Assembly: GCA_037127315.1 (NCBI GenBank)
Contig: JBBBDQ010001028.1
Location: forward strand, 310,001 to 374,000
Source: Ascarosepion bandense
Taxonomy: Eukaryota > Mollusca > Cephalopoda > Sepiida > Sepiidae
Direction: 5' to 3'
DNA length: 64,000 bases
In this document: one piece after another, positions 54,374 to 57,480 of the stretch
Layout: every line of letters begins with the position of its first letter
How positions within the stretch are numbered: position 1 is the first letter of the stretch
Position numbers and translations under genes: made by a program
Notes under the pieces: generated by a model
What the model was told of the DNA's origin: nothing
Seen by the model: only the letters and a program-made list of their open reading frames with translations
Databases searched by the model: none

Positions 54374-57255
54374 CTGTCAAAAAAATACATTTTTAAACTT
54401 ACAACTTTTTAGTAGTTTTTCCTTTATATATATTAAGACAGTATACGTGGATCATCATTATGCTATATATATATGACTGTAAATAGATAATACTATTTAC
54501 ATCGGGCACTCCACCTGGATCATTTTTTTTATTTTTCTGGTTTTGGGGATTTTACCTATATGCTCATTTTTTTTTTTTTTAATTTAAATATATATAGCCC
54601 ATCTCTCTGAGTACAAAGGTAATAAATGAAAAAGTTACAATAATTTGCTGGGAAAATTCTTCACAGGATCATCTTGAACAGACTCGGCTCTTCTCTGGCT
54701 GATTCAGTCATCTGAATCTCTGCAGTTTTCAGTCTAGTAGAAGTACTGCAGACATGATTTTCAGTTTGAAGCGAAAAGCACAAGAGAATTTGATAGTTTT
54801 TCTTGATTTGGCTAAGGCCTTTGATACCATTTCATGAGATGCTCTTTTGGTCACTCTTAAGATGGGTGTTCCTGAAAATGTCTTCCTATCTGGGGATAAT
54901 GGCCTTAGTTAGTTCCTGTGAAGTGGTGTTCGATCCATTGTCTCATGGAACAAAACTTTCATTTGCTTTGTTTTTCTACACTTAAGAATGTTTAAAGAAG
55001 GTGTAAGATTTGAGTAAAGGACAAATGGTGGCTTATTCAATGAATAATACTTCAAAGCAAACAATTCATGGCCTGCTCTTTGTAAATGATTGCCCACTTG
55101 TAGCCCACACACTTAAGGGCATACAATGGATCATTAACAAAATTCTTTCATGCATCTGAAGCTTCTAGTATGGCCATCAGCATTTAAAATGAAAAAAAAA
55201 AGGAATTTGTCCATCAGCCTATCTGTAACCATCCCCCAGCTGTTTCACCAACTGTTTATGATGAGGGAAAAGTCTTGAAAATCTTTTCCTCTGTAAGCTA
55301 TCTTGGCTCCATTGTATCCAATGGTAAAATGAACAAAGAAAATTAGTGCAGGATTGGAAAGGTTACTTCTGCCTTTGGTTAATCTCTTTACCACAGGCTT
55401 TGGAAGACTCATTATGGTAAAAAGGTGAAAATTGATGTGTACTAACATCCCTACTCTATTGTACAGAATCTTGTCATCAATCAACTTGATACCTTCCACA
55501 TGCATTGCCTATGTAGCAGAAAACTAAATAATCACATTAAAAACTGAAGTTCTGACTAAATGCAAGATGACAAATTTCAATTCAAATGGGCAGGACATCT
55601 TTTTTAAATGAATGATAGCAGACTTTCAAAACAACTCTTTTGCTAGCTTCTAACAAGCAGGTCACTTGGAAGGACACAATTGTGTTTCAAAGTTAAACTC
55701 AAAGAAAATCTGAAGGGATGCAGCATCCTCTTTTCTTTCGGGGGGGGGGGGAGAGCAAAGGAGCTGGCACTTCCTGTCCTGCTTTACATCTGTACAAAGA
55801 TTTGTGTGAGACCAATTTGAATATCGAGCAAATTTTAAAGCAAATTGGCAGCATGCTGTTCCTCTCAATAACCACTCTTACTAACTACTGTGACTTTGTC
55901 ACACATAGTAAAGTATGTTTTACTGTACACTCATGGAAACAGGTGTCAATTAATCAAACATACAAAATGGGTCAACCACATTCATAGAAGTTGAGCCCCT
56001 TTTTATTTTACTGAGCCTTCGTATGTTATCCATGAGAGAGAGTTCATATTTATTTTAAGAATTGAAACTATAAAAAAACTAAAATTGTAAACTTTCAATT
56101 TATAAGATTATTTTTTATAATACATTTAAAACAAAAATATATTCCATTATTTACATTGTTTGGACTGTTGTTCTCATCTTTATTGCCATGTTTATGACAT
56201 TTTGGCTGGTGTATGCTCCAGCCTTCTTCAGGTTCTAGGAATTTCACACCAAACCCTTTATTTCAGTCAGTGGGTATATCATTCTCATTCCATTAGTCAT
56301 CCCTTTAACTTTTTAAGTTATTTGTTCACTACTGCTGTAGCCAAGTATTGAACTCACAACTCTTTGGGTCAAGTCACTGGAACTAACCAACACCTATATT
56401 CACTGAGTCATGTATGAAATATTCCAGTAATCAAAATATAGGGTTCAGTTTGAAATTTCTAGCATCTAAAGAAAGCTGAAATGTCATCAAGATGGTAATA
56501 AAGGAGAACAGTCCAAATAATGTAAATACTATCTCATTTCAGAAGTATAGACAAAAATATATTCAATGGCTAAAAAGTTTGTTCAGTGTAAAACTTACTT
56601 TATTTTGTTTTACCTTTCACACAAATATTGCACAATTAAGAATTAAATTCCAATTTTTAAAAATTCACTTGCATTTTTACCTTTCTTAGAAAGAAAGAAA
56701 AAAAAATGCTGATCCTGAATTAACCCTTTGTTGCATATTGGTTACAATCGTAACCAATATGCAAATTTTTTTGGTAAAGTTTAAGGTAAGAATAAAAGTA
56801 TATTTGTGAATCTGAGAATGAAAAAGCATTTTGCATATAGATTTACAAATATAATTTTTTTTTATATATGAACTTTCAAGTAATCTTTTTAAGAAAAGTT
56901 GATTTTCTTTTTAAAGTTTAAGGAAACATCTTTTTTCTCAAACAGTTTAAACATGAAGAGCATTCAAGCTCCATGAAATGCTAAATAAAAAGTGGTTTAA
57001 TTTCTTTACATTTTTATCATAAAAGAAAGATTTCTAAAACTGTTAATCTGCGTTTTATATAGATTTTGTGTAAATTTATAGATATTGGCGATTGTGTGTA
57101 AATGCATCTTTATGTGTGATTTATTTATCTTTTTATTTTTGGTATTTCAGAAATTCAAATCATCTTTAAAATCAGAATTCACTAAAGAAGAGATGCCTCC
57201 ATTGAATGAAGAAAGTTCAAATTTAGAATCAATGAAAATGTCTGTTAACCTTTAG
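5006..57255 (+). CDS. SLC6-family Na+-coupled neurotransmitter/amino-acid transporter, C-terminal part (9 exons, TM5-TM12)
   Basis: Spliced exons 5006-5140, 6394-6497, 15278-15402, 15558-15670, 32043-32183, 44324-44423, 52964-53064, 53876-54046 and 57151-57255 total 1095 nt: 364 residues and a TAG stop. All introns are GT-AG and all phases join. Family hallmarks seen: RGLTLPGA after TM5, [15 protein letters not shown] at the end of TM6, [10 protein letters not shown] in TM7, [10 protein letters not shown] in EL4, LGIDSQF in TM8 (the Na2-site Asp-Ser) and [15 protein letters not shown] at TM10. SLC6 proteins are plasma-membrane symporters of about 600-650 residues that use the Na+ gradient, usually with Cl-, to import transmitters, amino acids or osmolytes. 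About 250 N-terminal residues (TM1-TM4, including half of the substrate site) are therefore missing, encoded upstream of base 1. The TM6-TM7 region looks closest to the glycine/neutral-amino-acid branch, but the tail lacks that branch's WGP motif and some site residues are unusual. I do not assign a substrate or symbol. Family confidence is very high; subtype confidence is low. Confidence 0.96.
5365..5400. repeat. (TG)n(TA)n microsatellite
   Basis: A short TG run followed by about twelve TA units in the intron between the TM5 and TM6 exons. Confidence 0.9.
5600..6225 (+). pseudogene. 3' fragment of a LINE pol gene (region after the reverse transcriptase)
   Basis: The frame from 5619 to 6011 reads through [20 protein letters not shown] and [20 protein letters not shown]. 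This is the pattern of the C-terminal region of a common invertebrate LINE polyprotein (R-x-DxRLPKxxFYxELxxGKR, RxKDxxKxxLKxLxI). No reverse transcriptase core is present, so the copy is 5' truncated. It lies in the 1.25 kb intron between the TM5 and TM6 exons, on the gene's own strand. A further frame at 6011-6220 may be its eroded continuation. It resembles the C-terminal part of the relic at 54640-55760. Confidence 0.75.
6394..6497 (+). CDS. SLC6 exon: TM6
   Basis: A 104-nt exon following TTAAAG, ending in phase 2 before GTAATT. It begins [19 protein letters not shown] and ends with SSYNKFHNN, the conserved unwound TM6 and its cytoplasmic end. The Gln and Ser associated with the chloride and Na1 sites are kept (codons 6415-6417 and 6427-6429). 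The residue at the extracellular aromatic gate position, normally Phe, is Asn (codon 6424-6426). Confidence 0.95.
6994..9821 (+). pseudogene. LINE endonuclease-reverse transcriptase ORF2, frameshifted
   Basis: The endonuclease part reads [12 protein letters not shown] near 7090-7120 and, after a frameshift at about 7290, [10 protein letters not shown] (about 7424) and [10 protein letters not shown] (about 7641), the conserved catalytic blocks. Reverse transcriptase motifs follow: [16 protein letters not shown] (about 8541), [11 protein letters not shown] (about 8755), [13 protein letters not shown] (about 8922) and the active-site YADD at 9012-9023. A frameshift near 9270 moves to the frame with [13 protein letters not shown] (about 9408), and another near 9560 to the last frame, ending [15 protein letters not shown]...LLTH and TAA at 9819-9821. 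These enzymes nick the target and prime cDNA from it. This copy cannot make an intact protein. Confidence 0.92.
9950..10013 (+). repeat. LINE 3' tail, shared with short elements
   Basis: It starts GTAGCCCCATGCGCAATAGT and ends CTTGCTTGGGGTGAAATGAT plus an A-run. Close matches lie at 13273-13325 (minus), 21350-21405 (minus) and 23005-23062 (plus). This is the likely recognition end for the reverse transcriptase. Confidence 0.85.
10181..11456 (-). mobile_element. Mariner DNA transposon with TIRs and TA target site, inactive
   Basis: The 1276-bp element is flanked by TA at 10179-10180 and 11457-11458. The left end reads CCACATCACTCAATCCCAGG. The right end on the minus strand reads ACACATCGCTCAATAAGTCC and then CGGGCCT, so the ends match over about 25 bp with a 3-4-bp gap. 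Both ends then share ACTAATAAAA. The size is typical of mariner elements. Between them lies a degenerate minus-strand transposase gene. Confidence 0.92.
10230..11245 (-). pseudogene. Mariner transposase pseudogene
   Basis: Read on the minus strand from about 11240: [19 protein letters not shown], then [20 protein letters not shown] and [20 protein letters not shown] (paired HTH region and linker), then [16 protein letters not shown], the mariner signature block around the first catalytic Asp. Here the usual MDETW is MDGTW. Later come [15 protein letters not shown], then [20 protein letters not shown] and the terminal IEGDYVDE. Several frameshifts and stops break it. The transposase would cut and paste the element at TA sites. 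This copy cannot. Confidence 0.92.
13273..13446 (-). mobile_element. Short SINE-like element sharing the LINE 3' tail, copy 1
   Basis: On the minus strand the element starts near GCCCGGTTCACACTCC (B-box-like), runs about 110 bp, then enters the LINE-type tail (GTAGCCCCCTGCGCATCAGT, CTTGCTTGGGGTGATATGAT) and an A-run (the T-run on the + strand before 13281). The copy at 21350-21518 stops at the same 5' point, so this is a fixed-length element rather than a random LINE truncation. The body does not match the LINE 3' UTR. Confidence 0.7.
13494..13582 (-). repeat. Tandem partial duplicate of the short-element body
   Basis: The stretch GAAAAGATTGGAAAAGAG...CAAGGGATG...CTTCACCTGTT...AATAGACG repeats 13336-13425 with a few changes. 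It is separated by an A-rich spacer and lacks the LINE-type tail. Confidence 0.85.
13953..14000. repeat. Tandem 20-bp triplication
   Basis: Three near-identical units of the form GGAAAAATCATGGATTGCAT, the last merging into the left arm of the adjacent foldback. Confidence 0.8.
13992..14268. repeat. Foldback (long imperfect inverted repeat)
   Basis: The left arm 13992-14107 (CATGGAAAAATG...TTCTTACTTAAAATATTGC) is the inverse of the right arm 14126-14268, with small indels and one duplicated segment. The loop is short. It has the shape of a foldback/MITE or a transcript hairpin. There is no coding capacity. Confidence 0.8.
14803..14840 (-). repeat. 38-bp exact copy of a mariner segment
   Basis: It is identical over 38 bp to 10387-10424 inside the mariner, starting GCCAAATCTCTTTCCCTAGA. 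The flanks are unrelated. See the findings. Confidence 0.85.
15278..15402 (+). CDS. SLC6 exon: TM7
   Basis: A 125-nt exon after CTCTTCAG, with donor GTGAGA. Its first base completes the Lys codon begun in the TM6 exon. It encodes [13 protein letters not shown], then [19 protein letters not shown], then the start of extracellular loop 4. By ungapped alignment on AGF.IFS, the usual TM7 Asn and Ser of the Na1/Cl- sites are Asp (15303-15305) and Cys (15315-15317). Confidence 0.95.
15558..15670 (+). CDS. SLC6 exon: extracellular loop 4 and first part of TM8
   Basis: A 113-nt exon after ATTATAG, with donor GTAAGT. It encodes [19 protein letters not shown] (the loop 4 signature) and then the TM8 stretch [13 protein letters not shown]. 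It supplies the Asp-Ser pair of the Na2 site. The preceding intron is only 155 bp, the shortest in the gene within this window. Confidence 0.95.
16480..16865 (+). pseudogene. Gypsy-type integrase fragment
   Basis: Fragments in shifting frames match the integrase core order of Ty3/gypsy elements: a [20 protein letters not shown] block near 16695-16750 (the usual YSKWPE block) followed by [19 protein letters not shown] near 16777-16840 (the usual PE-x-LVTDNG block). The domain inserts cDNA in intact elements. Stops and frameshifts show it is dead. No LTRs were recognised. Confidence 0.65.
17590..18700 (+). repeat. Dispersed AT-rich repeat, copy A (split by inserted sequence)
   Basis: Positions 17590-17770 match 20150-20300 in direct orientation (TTAAATTTACTATTTC..AGTAA, then GAAATTATATTC.TTGGAATCT). 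Positions 18567-18700 match 20425-20540 and 22712-22805 (GTAAAAAATATTTTTACCAAG, then TTTGTGAATA). About 700 bp between the two parts of copy A has no counterpart in copy B. Confidence 0.65.
19532..20050 (-). mobile_element. hAT DNA transposon, internally deleted
   Basis: The 519-bp element has ends CAGTGGTTTCCAAACTTTTT (left) and, on the minus strand, CAGCAATTCCTAAACTGGAA (right). It is flanked by 8-bp duplications GTTTAAAG (19524-19531) and GCTTAAAG (20051-20058), which differ at one base. An 8-bp target duplication and CAG-type termini are hallmarks of hAT. The right part encodes the transposase C-terminus; most of the gene is deleted. Confidence 0.9.
19808..19990 (-). pseudogene. C-terminal end of a hAT transposase
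   Basis: Minus strand reading: [20 protein letters not shown], then ARN(stop)[13 protein letters not shown] and [18 protein letters not shown] before a stop. This is the hAT C-terminal dimerisation-region pattern (LCE.GFS.L..IK.K.RNRL.VE.D.R.AL). There is one internal stop in place of an Arg codon. No DDE core is present. Confidence 0.85.
20140..20605 (+). repeat. Dispersed AT-rich repeat, copy B
   Basis: Direct-orientation match to 17590-17770 and 18567-18700 (copy A), and to 22695-22865 (copy C) over GATTTTTGCAAGAATTTTCA. It directly follows the hAT insertion, which probably landed in or beside this repeat family. Confidence 0.65.
21030..21084. repeat. (CT)n(CA)n microsatellite
   Basis: An interrupted CT run followed by about 16 CA units. 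Confidence 0.95.
21350..21518 (-). mobile_element. Short SINE-like element sharing the LINE 3' tail, copy 2
   Basis: Same structure as the copy at 13273-13446: a T-run on the + strand, then AATCGTATCACCCCAAGCAA, the shared tail, and a body ending GTGTGAACCGGGC at the same 5' boundary. It is about 169 bp with several substitutions relative to copy 1. Confidence 0.7.
22143..22222. repeat. Possible transposon end with short hairpin
   Basis: TACAGTGGAACCTGTTGTAT resembles the TA-flanked ends of some Tc1/pogo-type elements. It is followed by GTGACCACCCCTACTGCCAT, with its inverse ATGGCAGGTGGTCAC at 22204-22218. No right terminus was found. Confidence 0.35.
22695..22865 (+). repeat. Dispersed AT-rich repeat, copy C
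   Basis: Matches copies A and B over GTAGCAGATGTAAAAAATAT, then ACCAAGATTTTCTAAAAA and GATTTTTGCAAGAATTTTCA. It ends at a 27-T run (22864-22890). Confidence 0.65.
22930..23062 (+). repeat. LINE 3' end fragment
   Basis: A pyrimidine-rich stretch followed by TAGCCCTCTGTGCACTAGTG, then CTTGAGGTGAAATGATTAAA. This parallels the 3' UTR and tail of the LINE at 6970-10013 in the same orientation. It is severely 5' truncated. Confidence 0.7.
23408..31055. repeat. 33-bp tandem satellite array, about 7.6 kb
   Basis: The unit is ATTTTCCTTCAAAAACGTAT followed by CTTTGTCGGTAGC, 33 bp. By length there are roughly 225-230 units. The main variation is the T-run (4 to 9 T), GTCGGT versus GTCAGT, and GGTAGC versus GGTAAC. 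Because 33 is divisible by 3, every frame stays open over long stretches (11-residue periods such as [11 protein letters not shown] or [11 protein letters not shown]). These frames are by-products, not genes. The array lies wholly inside an SLC6 intron. The edges are more degenerate than the centre. Confidence 0.98.
32043..32183 (+). CDS. SLC6 exon: end of TM8, intracellular loop 4, TM9
   Basis: A 141-nt phase-0 exon after GATCAG, with the weaker donor GTCTGT. It encodes [15 protein letters not shown], continuing TM8 from DSQ, a basic cytoplasmic stretch KKYLKRK, and TM9 ([16 protein letters not shown]). It is 16.4 kb from the previous exon. That intron contains the 33-bp satellite array. Confidence 0.95.
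32500..34870 (-). pseudogene. Ty3/gypsy-type LTR retrotransposon pol relic (RT, RNase H, integrase)
   Basis: Read on the minus strand in shifting frames. [13 protein letters not shown] (about 34720), [13 protein letters not shown] (about 34660), [11 protein letters not shown] (about 34610) and [13 protein letters not shown] (about 34440). RNase [21 protein letters not shown] (about 33975), with KEAYTI.ESLRK after it. H2C2 zinc region with [20 protein letters not shown] (about 33570). Integrase tail: [13 protein letters not shown] (about 33180). In intact elements these steps copy and insert cDNA. Many stops, a 140-bp internal duplication (33695-33840 and 34178-34295) and no recognisable LTRs show a long-dead copy. 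The limits are approximate. Confidence 0.85.
34051..34096. repeat. Perfect 20-bp inverted repeat with 6-bp loop
   Basis: TTTCCTCAAATTCTCTGATG at 34051-34070 and its exact reverse complement at 34077-34096, inside the gypsy relic. Confidence 0.95.
36505..39112. repeat. 2.6 kb TA-rich array with GTATATCA interruptions
   Basis: It starts with a long TA run (36508-36572). It then has repeats of about 18-24 bp in which runs of TA are broken by ATGTATATCATAT. Sub-blocks use different variants: GTATGTATATCA (38030-38075), GTATATGTATATCA (38085-38250), CATATATGTATATATATATG (38370-38760) and GTGTATATCA (38850-39020). Around 37115-37160 the motif is inverted (TGATATACATATAT). The long open frames of Tyr/Ile/Met here are composition artefacts. 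Confidence 0.97.
41585..41702 (+). repeat. SINE 3' fragment
   Basis: CAGAAAGTAATGGAAACCTA, then AGTCAGTCATGTCTCTTTCG. It matches the 3' half of the adjacent SINE at 41762-42045 in direct orientation. The 5' tRNA-like head is missing. Confidence 0.8.
41762..42045 (+). mobile_element. tRNA-derived SINE
   Basis: The head has an A-box-like TGGTGCAGTGGATATCGACT (41766-41785) and a B-box-like GAGTTCAAATTCC (41808-41820), as in tRNA-derived SINEs with an internal pol III promoter. A central part ACCCTTGGGAAAGG... is followed by a 3' part with GCAGAAAGCAATGGCAACCT and CAGTCAGTCATG. Its central domain recurs at 44838-44935 on the minus strand. It is not a functional tRNA gene: there is no cloverleaf with a full acceptor stem. 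Confidence 0.85.
42080..42340 (-). pseudogene. Helitron Rep/helicase fragment
   Basis: Minus strand from about 42336: [20 protein letters not shown], then [20 protein letters not shown] and [20 protein letters not shown]. This follows the Helitron replicase region with the pattern IPDPNxxPxxxxLVxxHMIHGPCGxxNPNxPCMxxGxCxKxYPKxF. Rep-helicase proteins move Helitrons by a rolling-circle-like process. Several key residues are altered, and only about 80 residues remain. It ends close to the SINE at 42045. Confidence 0.75.
42999..43026. repeat. (CA)n microsatellite
   Basis: About 13 CA units. Confidence 0.95.
44324..44423 (+). CDS. SLC6 exon: TM10
   Basis: A 100-nt exon after TTGCCTTCAG, with donor GTAAGA, leaving one base of a Gly codon. 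It encodes [18 protein letters not shown] and then the end of TM10, [12 protein letters not shown]. The Asp of LIDFY matches the conserved TM10 acidic residue of the extracellular gate. Confidence 0.95.
44838..44935 (-). repeat. SINE central-domain fragment
   Basis: The minus strand reads TTACATTCACTTATGGACAA, then ATGCCCTTGGGAAAGGGATG and AATCCAACTCTTC. This parallels 41830-41890 of the + strand SINE (TTGCATTCACTTACATGCAA, then TACCCTTGGGAAAGG). Confidence 0.75.
45255..46345 (-). pseudogene. Penelope-like retroelement: RT end and GIY-YIG endonuclease, relic A
   Basis: The minus strand reads [16 protein letters not shown] and, in the next frame, a VDDTF.VFENE block (near 46150), then [20 protein letters not shown] and [17 protein letters not shown]. 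This is the Penelope-type RT sequence after the active-site Asp pair. Further 3' (about 45585-45300) the pieces [32 protein letters not shown] and KFWNH follow the GIY-YIG endonuclease region of these elements. Stops and shifts break all of it. Intact Penelope-like elements use RT plus GIY-YIG to retrotranspose. Confidence 0.8.
47105..47380 (-). mobile_element. SINE-like repeat with tRNA-like head and hammerhead-like box, copy 1
   Basis: Minus strand. An A-box-like TGGCCCAGTGG (47363-47373) and a B-box-like GAGTTCAATACC (47309-47320) form the head. The tail carries CTGAAGAAGGCCAGAGTGTA then TAATGGCCAAAATATTG (47152-47187). The related copy is at 56150-56412. It lies just 3' of the Penelope-like relic at 47480-47950 on the same strand, so it may instead be that element's terminal region. 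Confidence 0.65.
47480..47950 (-). pseudogene. Penelope-like retroelement GIY-YIG endonuclease, relic B
   Basis: Minus strand from about 47910: [20 protein letters not shown] and EENIRTGC, then in other frames [13 protein letters not shown] (GIY-YIG start, usual KLYKGETGRPLK), then [18 protein letters not shown] near 47570. The order matches the C-terminal GIY-YIG domain of Penelope-like polyproteins (FRSG-xLRxYL, then REHWKxRxLKEAAHMLGY). No RT is visible for this copy. It is a different family from relic A. Confidence 0.8.
48025..48110 (+). repeat. Short inverted match to the hammerhead-like repeat flank
   Basis: AGTTCAAACAATGTAGTG...CAGCCTCATCTTAGAAGTATAGG parallels 56505-56555 on the + strand. 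It is inverted relative to 47105-47135, so relic B is bracketed by inverted matches. Confidence 0.55.
48280..48513 (+). repeat. Second copy of the MITE-like element (left part)
   Basis: About 235 bp matching 1183-1426 with scattered differences (AATAAATTGCAAACATTG ... CTGTGTTGCTAAAAATTACT). The right half and right TIR are absent. Confidence 0.8.
48698..48824. repeat. Hairpin with about 55-bp arms
   Basis: ATAAGTGGACATTGAAATCA...GCAACAGT...GCTAAATACAACCATC folds on GATGATTGTGTTTAGCATG...CTGTCACCTCTGGGTGGTGA and then CTTCAATGTCCACTTTTAT, with a short loop. Confidence 0.85.
48971..49152. repeat. Foldback with about 80-bp arms
   Basis: AACATTATTTTTAATGGATA, then TTTGAGTAGATACTCTGTTT and more, is the inverse of 49065-49152 (...AAACAGTGCATCCACTCAAA, then TATCCATTAAAAATAACAT). 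Confidence 0.8.
51050..52570 (+). pseudogene. Degenerate LINE pol relic
   Basis: Fragments in shifting frames follow a LINE polyprotein order: [14 protein letters not shown] and then a [20 protein letters not shown] pre-RT block (51270-51390), a [16 protein letters not shown] block (near 51690; usual QYGFRPGRGT), LPAAYDQIR (about 51795; usual AAYDTVxH), and [20 protein letters not shown] (about 52200; usual LLYGCExW). All are heavily mutated. The YxDD motif was not found. Carries the 57-bp inverted repeat. Confidence 0.6.
51601..51966. repeat. Perfect 57-bp inverted repeat pair (252-bp spacer)
   Basis: The arm at 51601-51657 (GAATTCCATATCATTCTATT...AGAACACCTG) is exactly the reverse complement of 51910-51966. 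The surrounding LINE relic is strongly degraded, so the exact match stands out. Confidence 0.97.
52964..53064 (+). CDS. SLC6 exon: intracellular loop 5 and start of TM11
   Basis: A 101-nt exon after CCCTAG, with donor GTAAGT. It encodes [17 protein letters not shown] and then [15 protein letters not shown], the first part of TM11. NIQEMTG is a typical cytoplasmic loop motif of the family. Confidence 0.95.
53876..54046 (+). CDS. SLC6 exon: end of TM11 and TM12
   Basis: A 171-nt phase-0 exon after ATTCCAG, with donor GTATGT. It encodes [20 protein letters not shown], then [20 protein letters not shown] (TM12), then the start of the cytoplasmic tail, [15 protein letters not shown] is the usual TM12 entry motif. 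Confidence 0.95.
54179..54209. repeat. (GT)n microsatellite
   Basis: About 15 GT units just after the TM12 exon donor. Confidence 0.95.
54338..54370. repeat. (TA)n microsatellite
   Basis: About 16 TA units. Confidence 0.95.
54640..55760 (+). pseudogene. LINE reverse transcriptase relic
   Basis: Broken frames follow a [26 protein letters not shown] (about 54745), then [12 protein letters not shown] (about 54800), an [20 protein letters not shown] block near 55080 (usual LLFADDCALVAH, here with Asn in place of the first Asp of the catalytic pair), [19 protein letters not shown] (about 55290), and an [19 protein letters not shown] block (about 55580; usual RWAGHVxRMxDxRLPKxxF). It is dead. The last block belongs to the same protein region as the fragment at 5600-6225. 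Confidence 0.85.
56150..56412 (-). mobile_element. SINE-like repeat with tRNA-like head and hammerhead-like box, copy 2
   Basis: Minus strand: a head with CATGACTCAGTGAATATAGG and GAGTTCAATAC, and a tail with CTGAAGAAGGCTGGAGCATA, then CACCAGCCAAAATGTC (56196-56231), then ACAGTCCAAACAATGTAAAT. It aligns with 47105-47380 along its length, with a few indels. Confidence 0.65.
56450..56535 (+). repeat. Inverted partial copy of the hammerhead-like tail
   Basis: GAAATTTCTAGCATCTAAAG, then GAAATGTCATCAAGATGGTA and AACAGTCCAAATAATGTAAA. It is the same tail as copy 2, in the opposite orientation, with the stem region deleted. Confidence 0.7.
57151..57255 (+). CDS. SLC6 terminal coding exon: cytoplasmic tail and stop
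   Basis: A 105-nt exon after GGTATTTCAG. It encodes a 34-residue tail [20 protein letters not shown]... ending MSVNL, then TAG at 57253-57255. It keeps the basic start seen after TM12 in relatives but lacks the WGP motif of glycine-type members. The last residues do not form an obvious PDZ ligand. Confidence 0.9.
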   Translation, partial: KFKSSLKSEFTKEEMPPLNEESSNLESMKMSVNL

Positions 57256-57480
57256 TAAATTCGTAAGAGAATTATGTTAATCTTTTGTATAGTTCTACTT
57301 ACATGTGTATGAGACTAGAGGCTTGTAATAAGTGCCATGACATCATCTATGGACAGAATTTGAGTACCGAAGTTGTGAGTAGACATCAGAACATGTATCA
57401 TCTTTGTTTATGAACCTAGGAGTCCATTTATGTATAATAATTTAGTGTGTAAAGTTAATAAAGTGAGGCTGACAGGTTTA
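57256..57480 (+). promoter_or_regulatory. SLC6 3' UTR with a first candidate poly(A) signal
   Basis: Non-coding DNA after the TAG. AATAAA occurs at 57457-57462, about 200 nt downstream of the stop, and would give a short 3' UTR. Further AATAAA/AAATAAA occurrences follow (for example near 58120-58130), so a longer UTR is equally possible. No choice can be made without transcripts. Confidence 0.45.

Larger units (their letters stand above)
54047..57150 (+). other. Last intron (3.1 kb)
   Basis: It contains GT and TA microsatellites (54179-54209, 54338-54370), a LINE pol relic (54640-55760) and an inverted pair of the hammerhead-like repeat (56150-56535). The stretch 56540-57150 is AT-rich and holds nothing recognisable. 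Confidence 0.85.
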
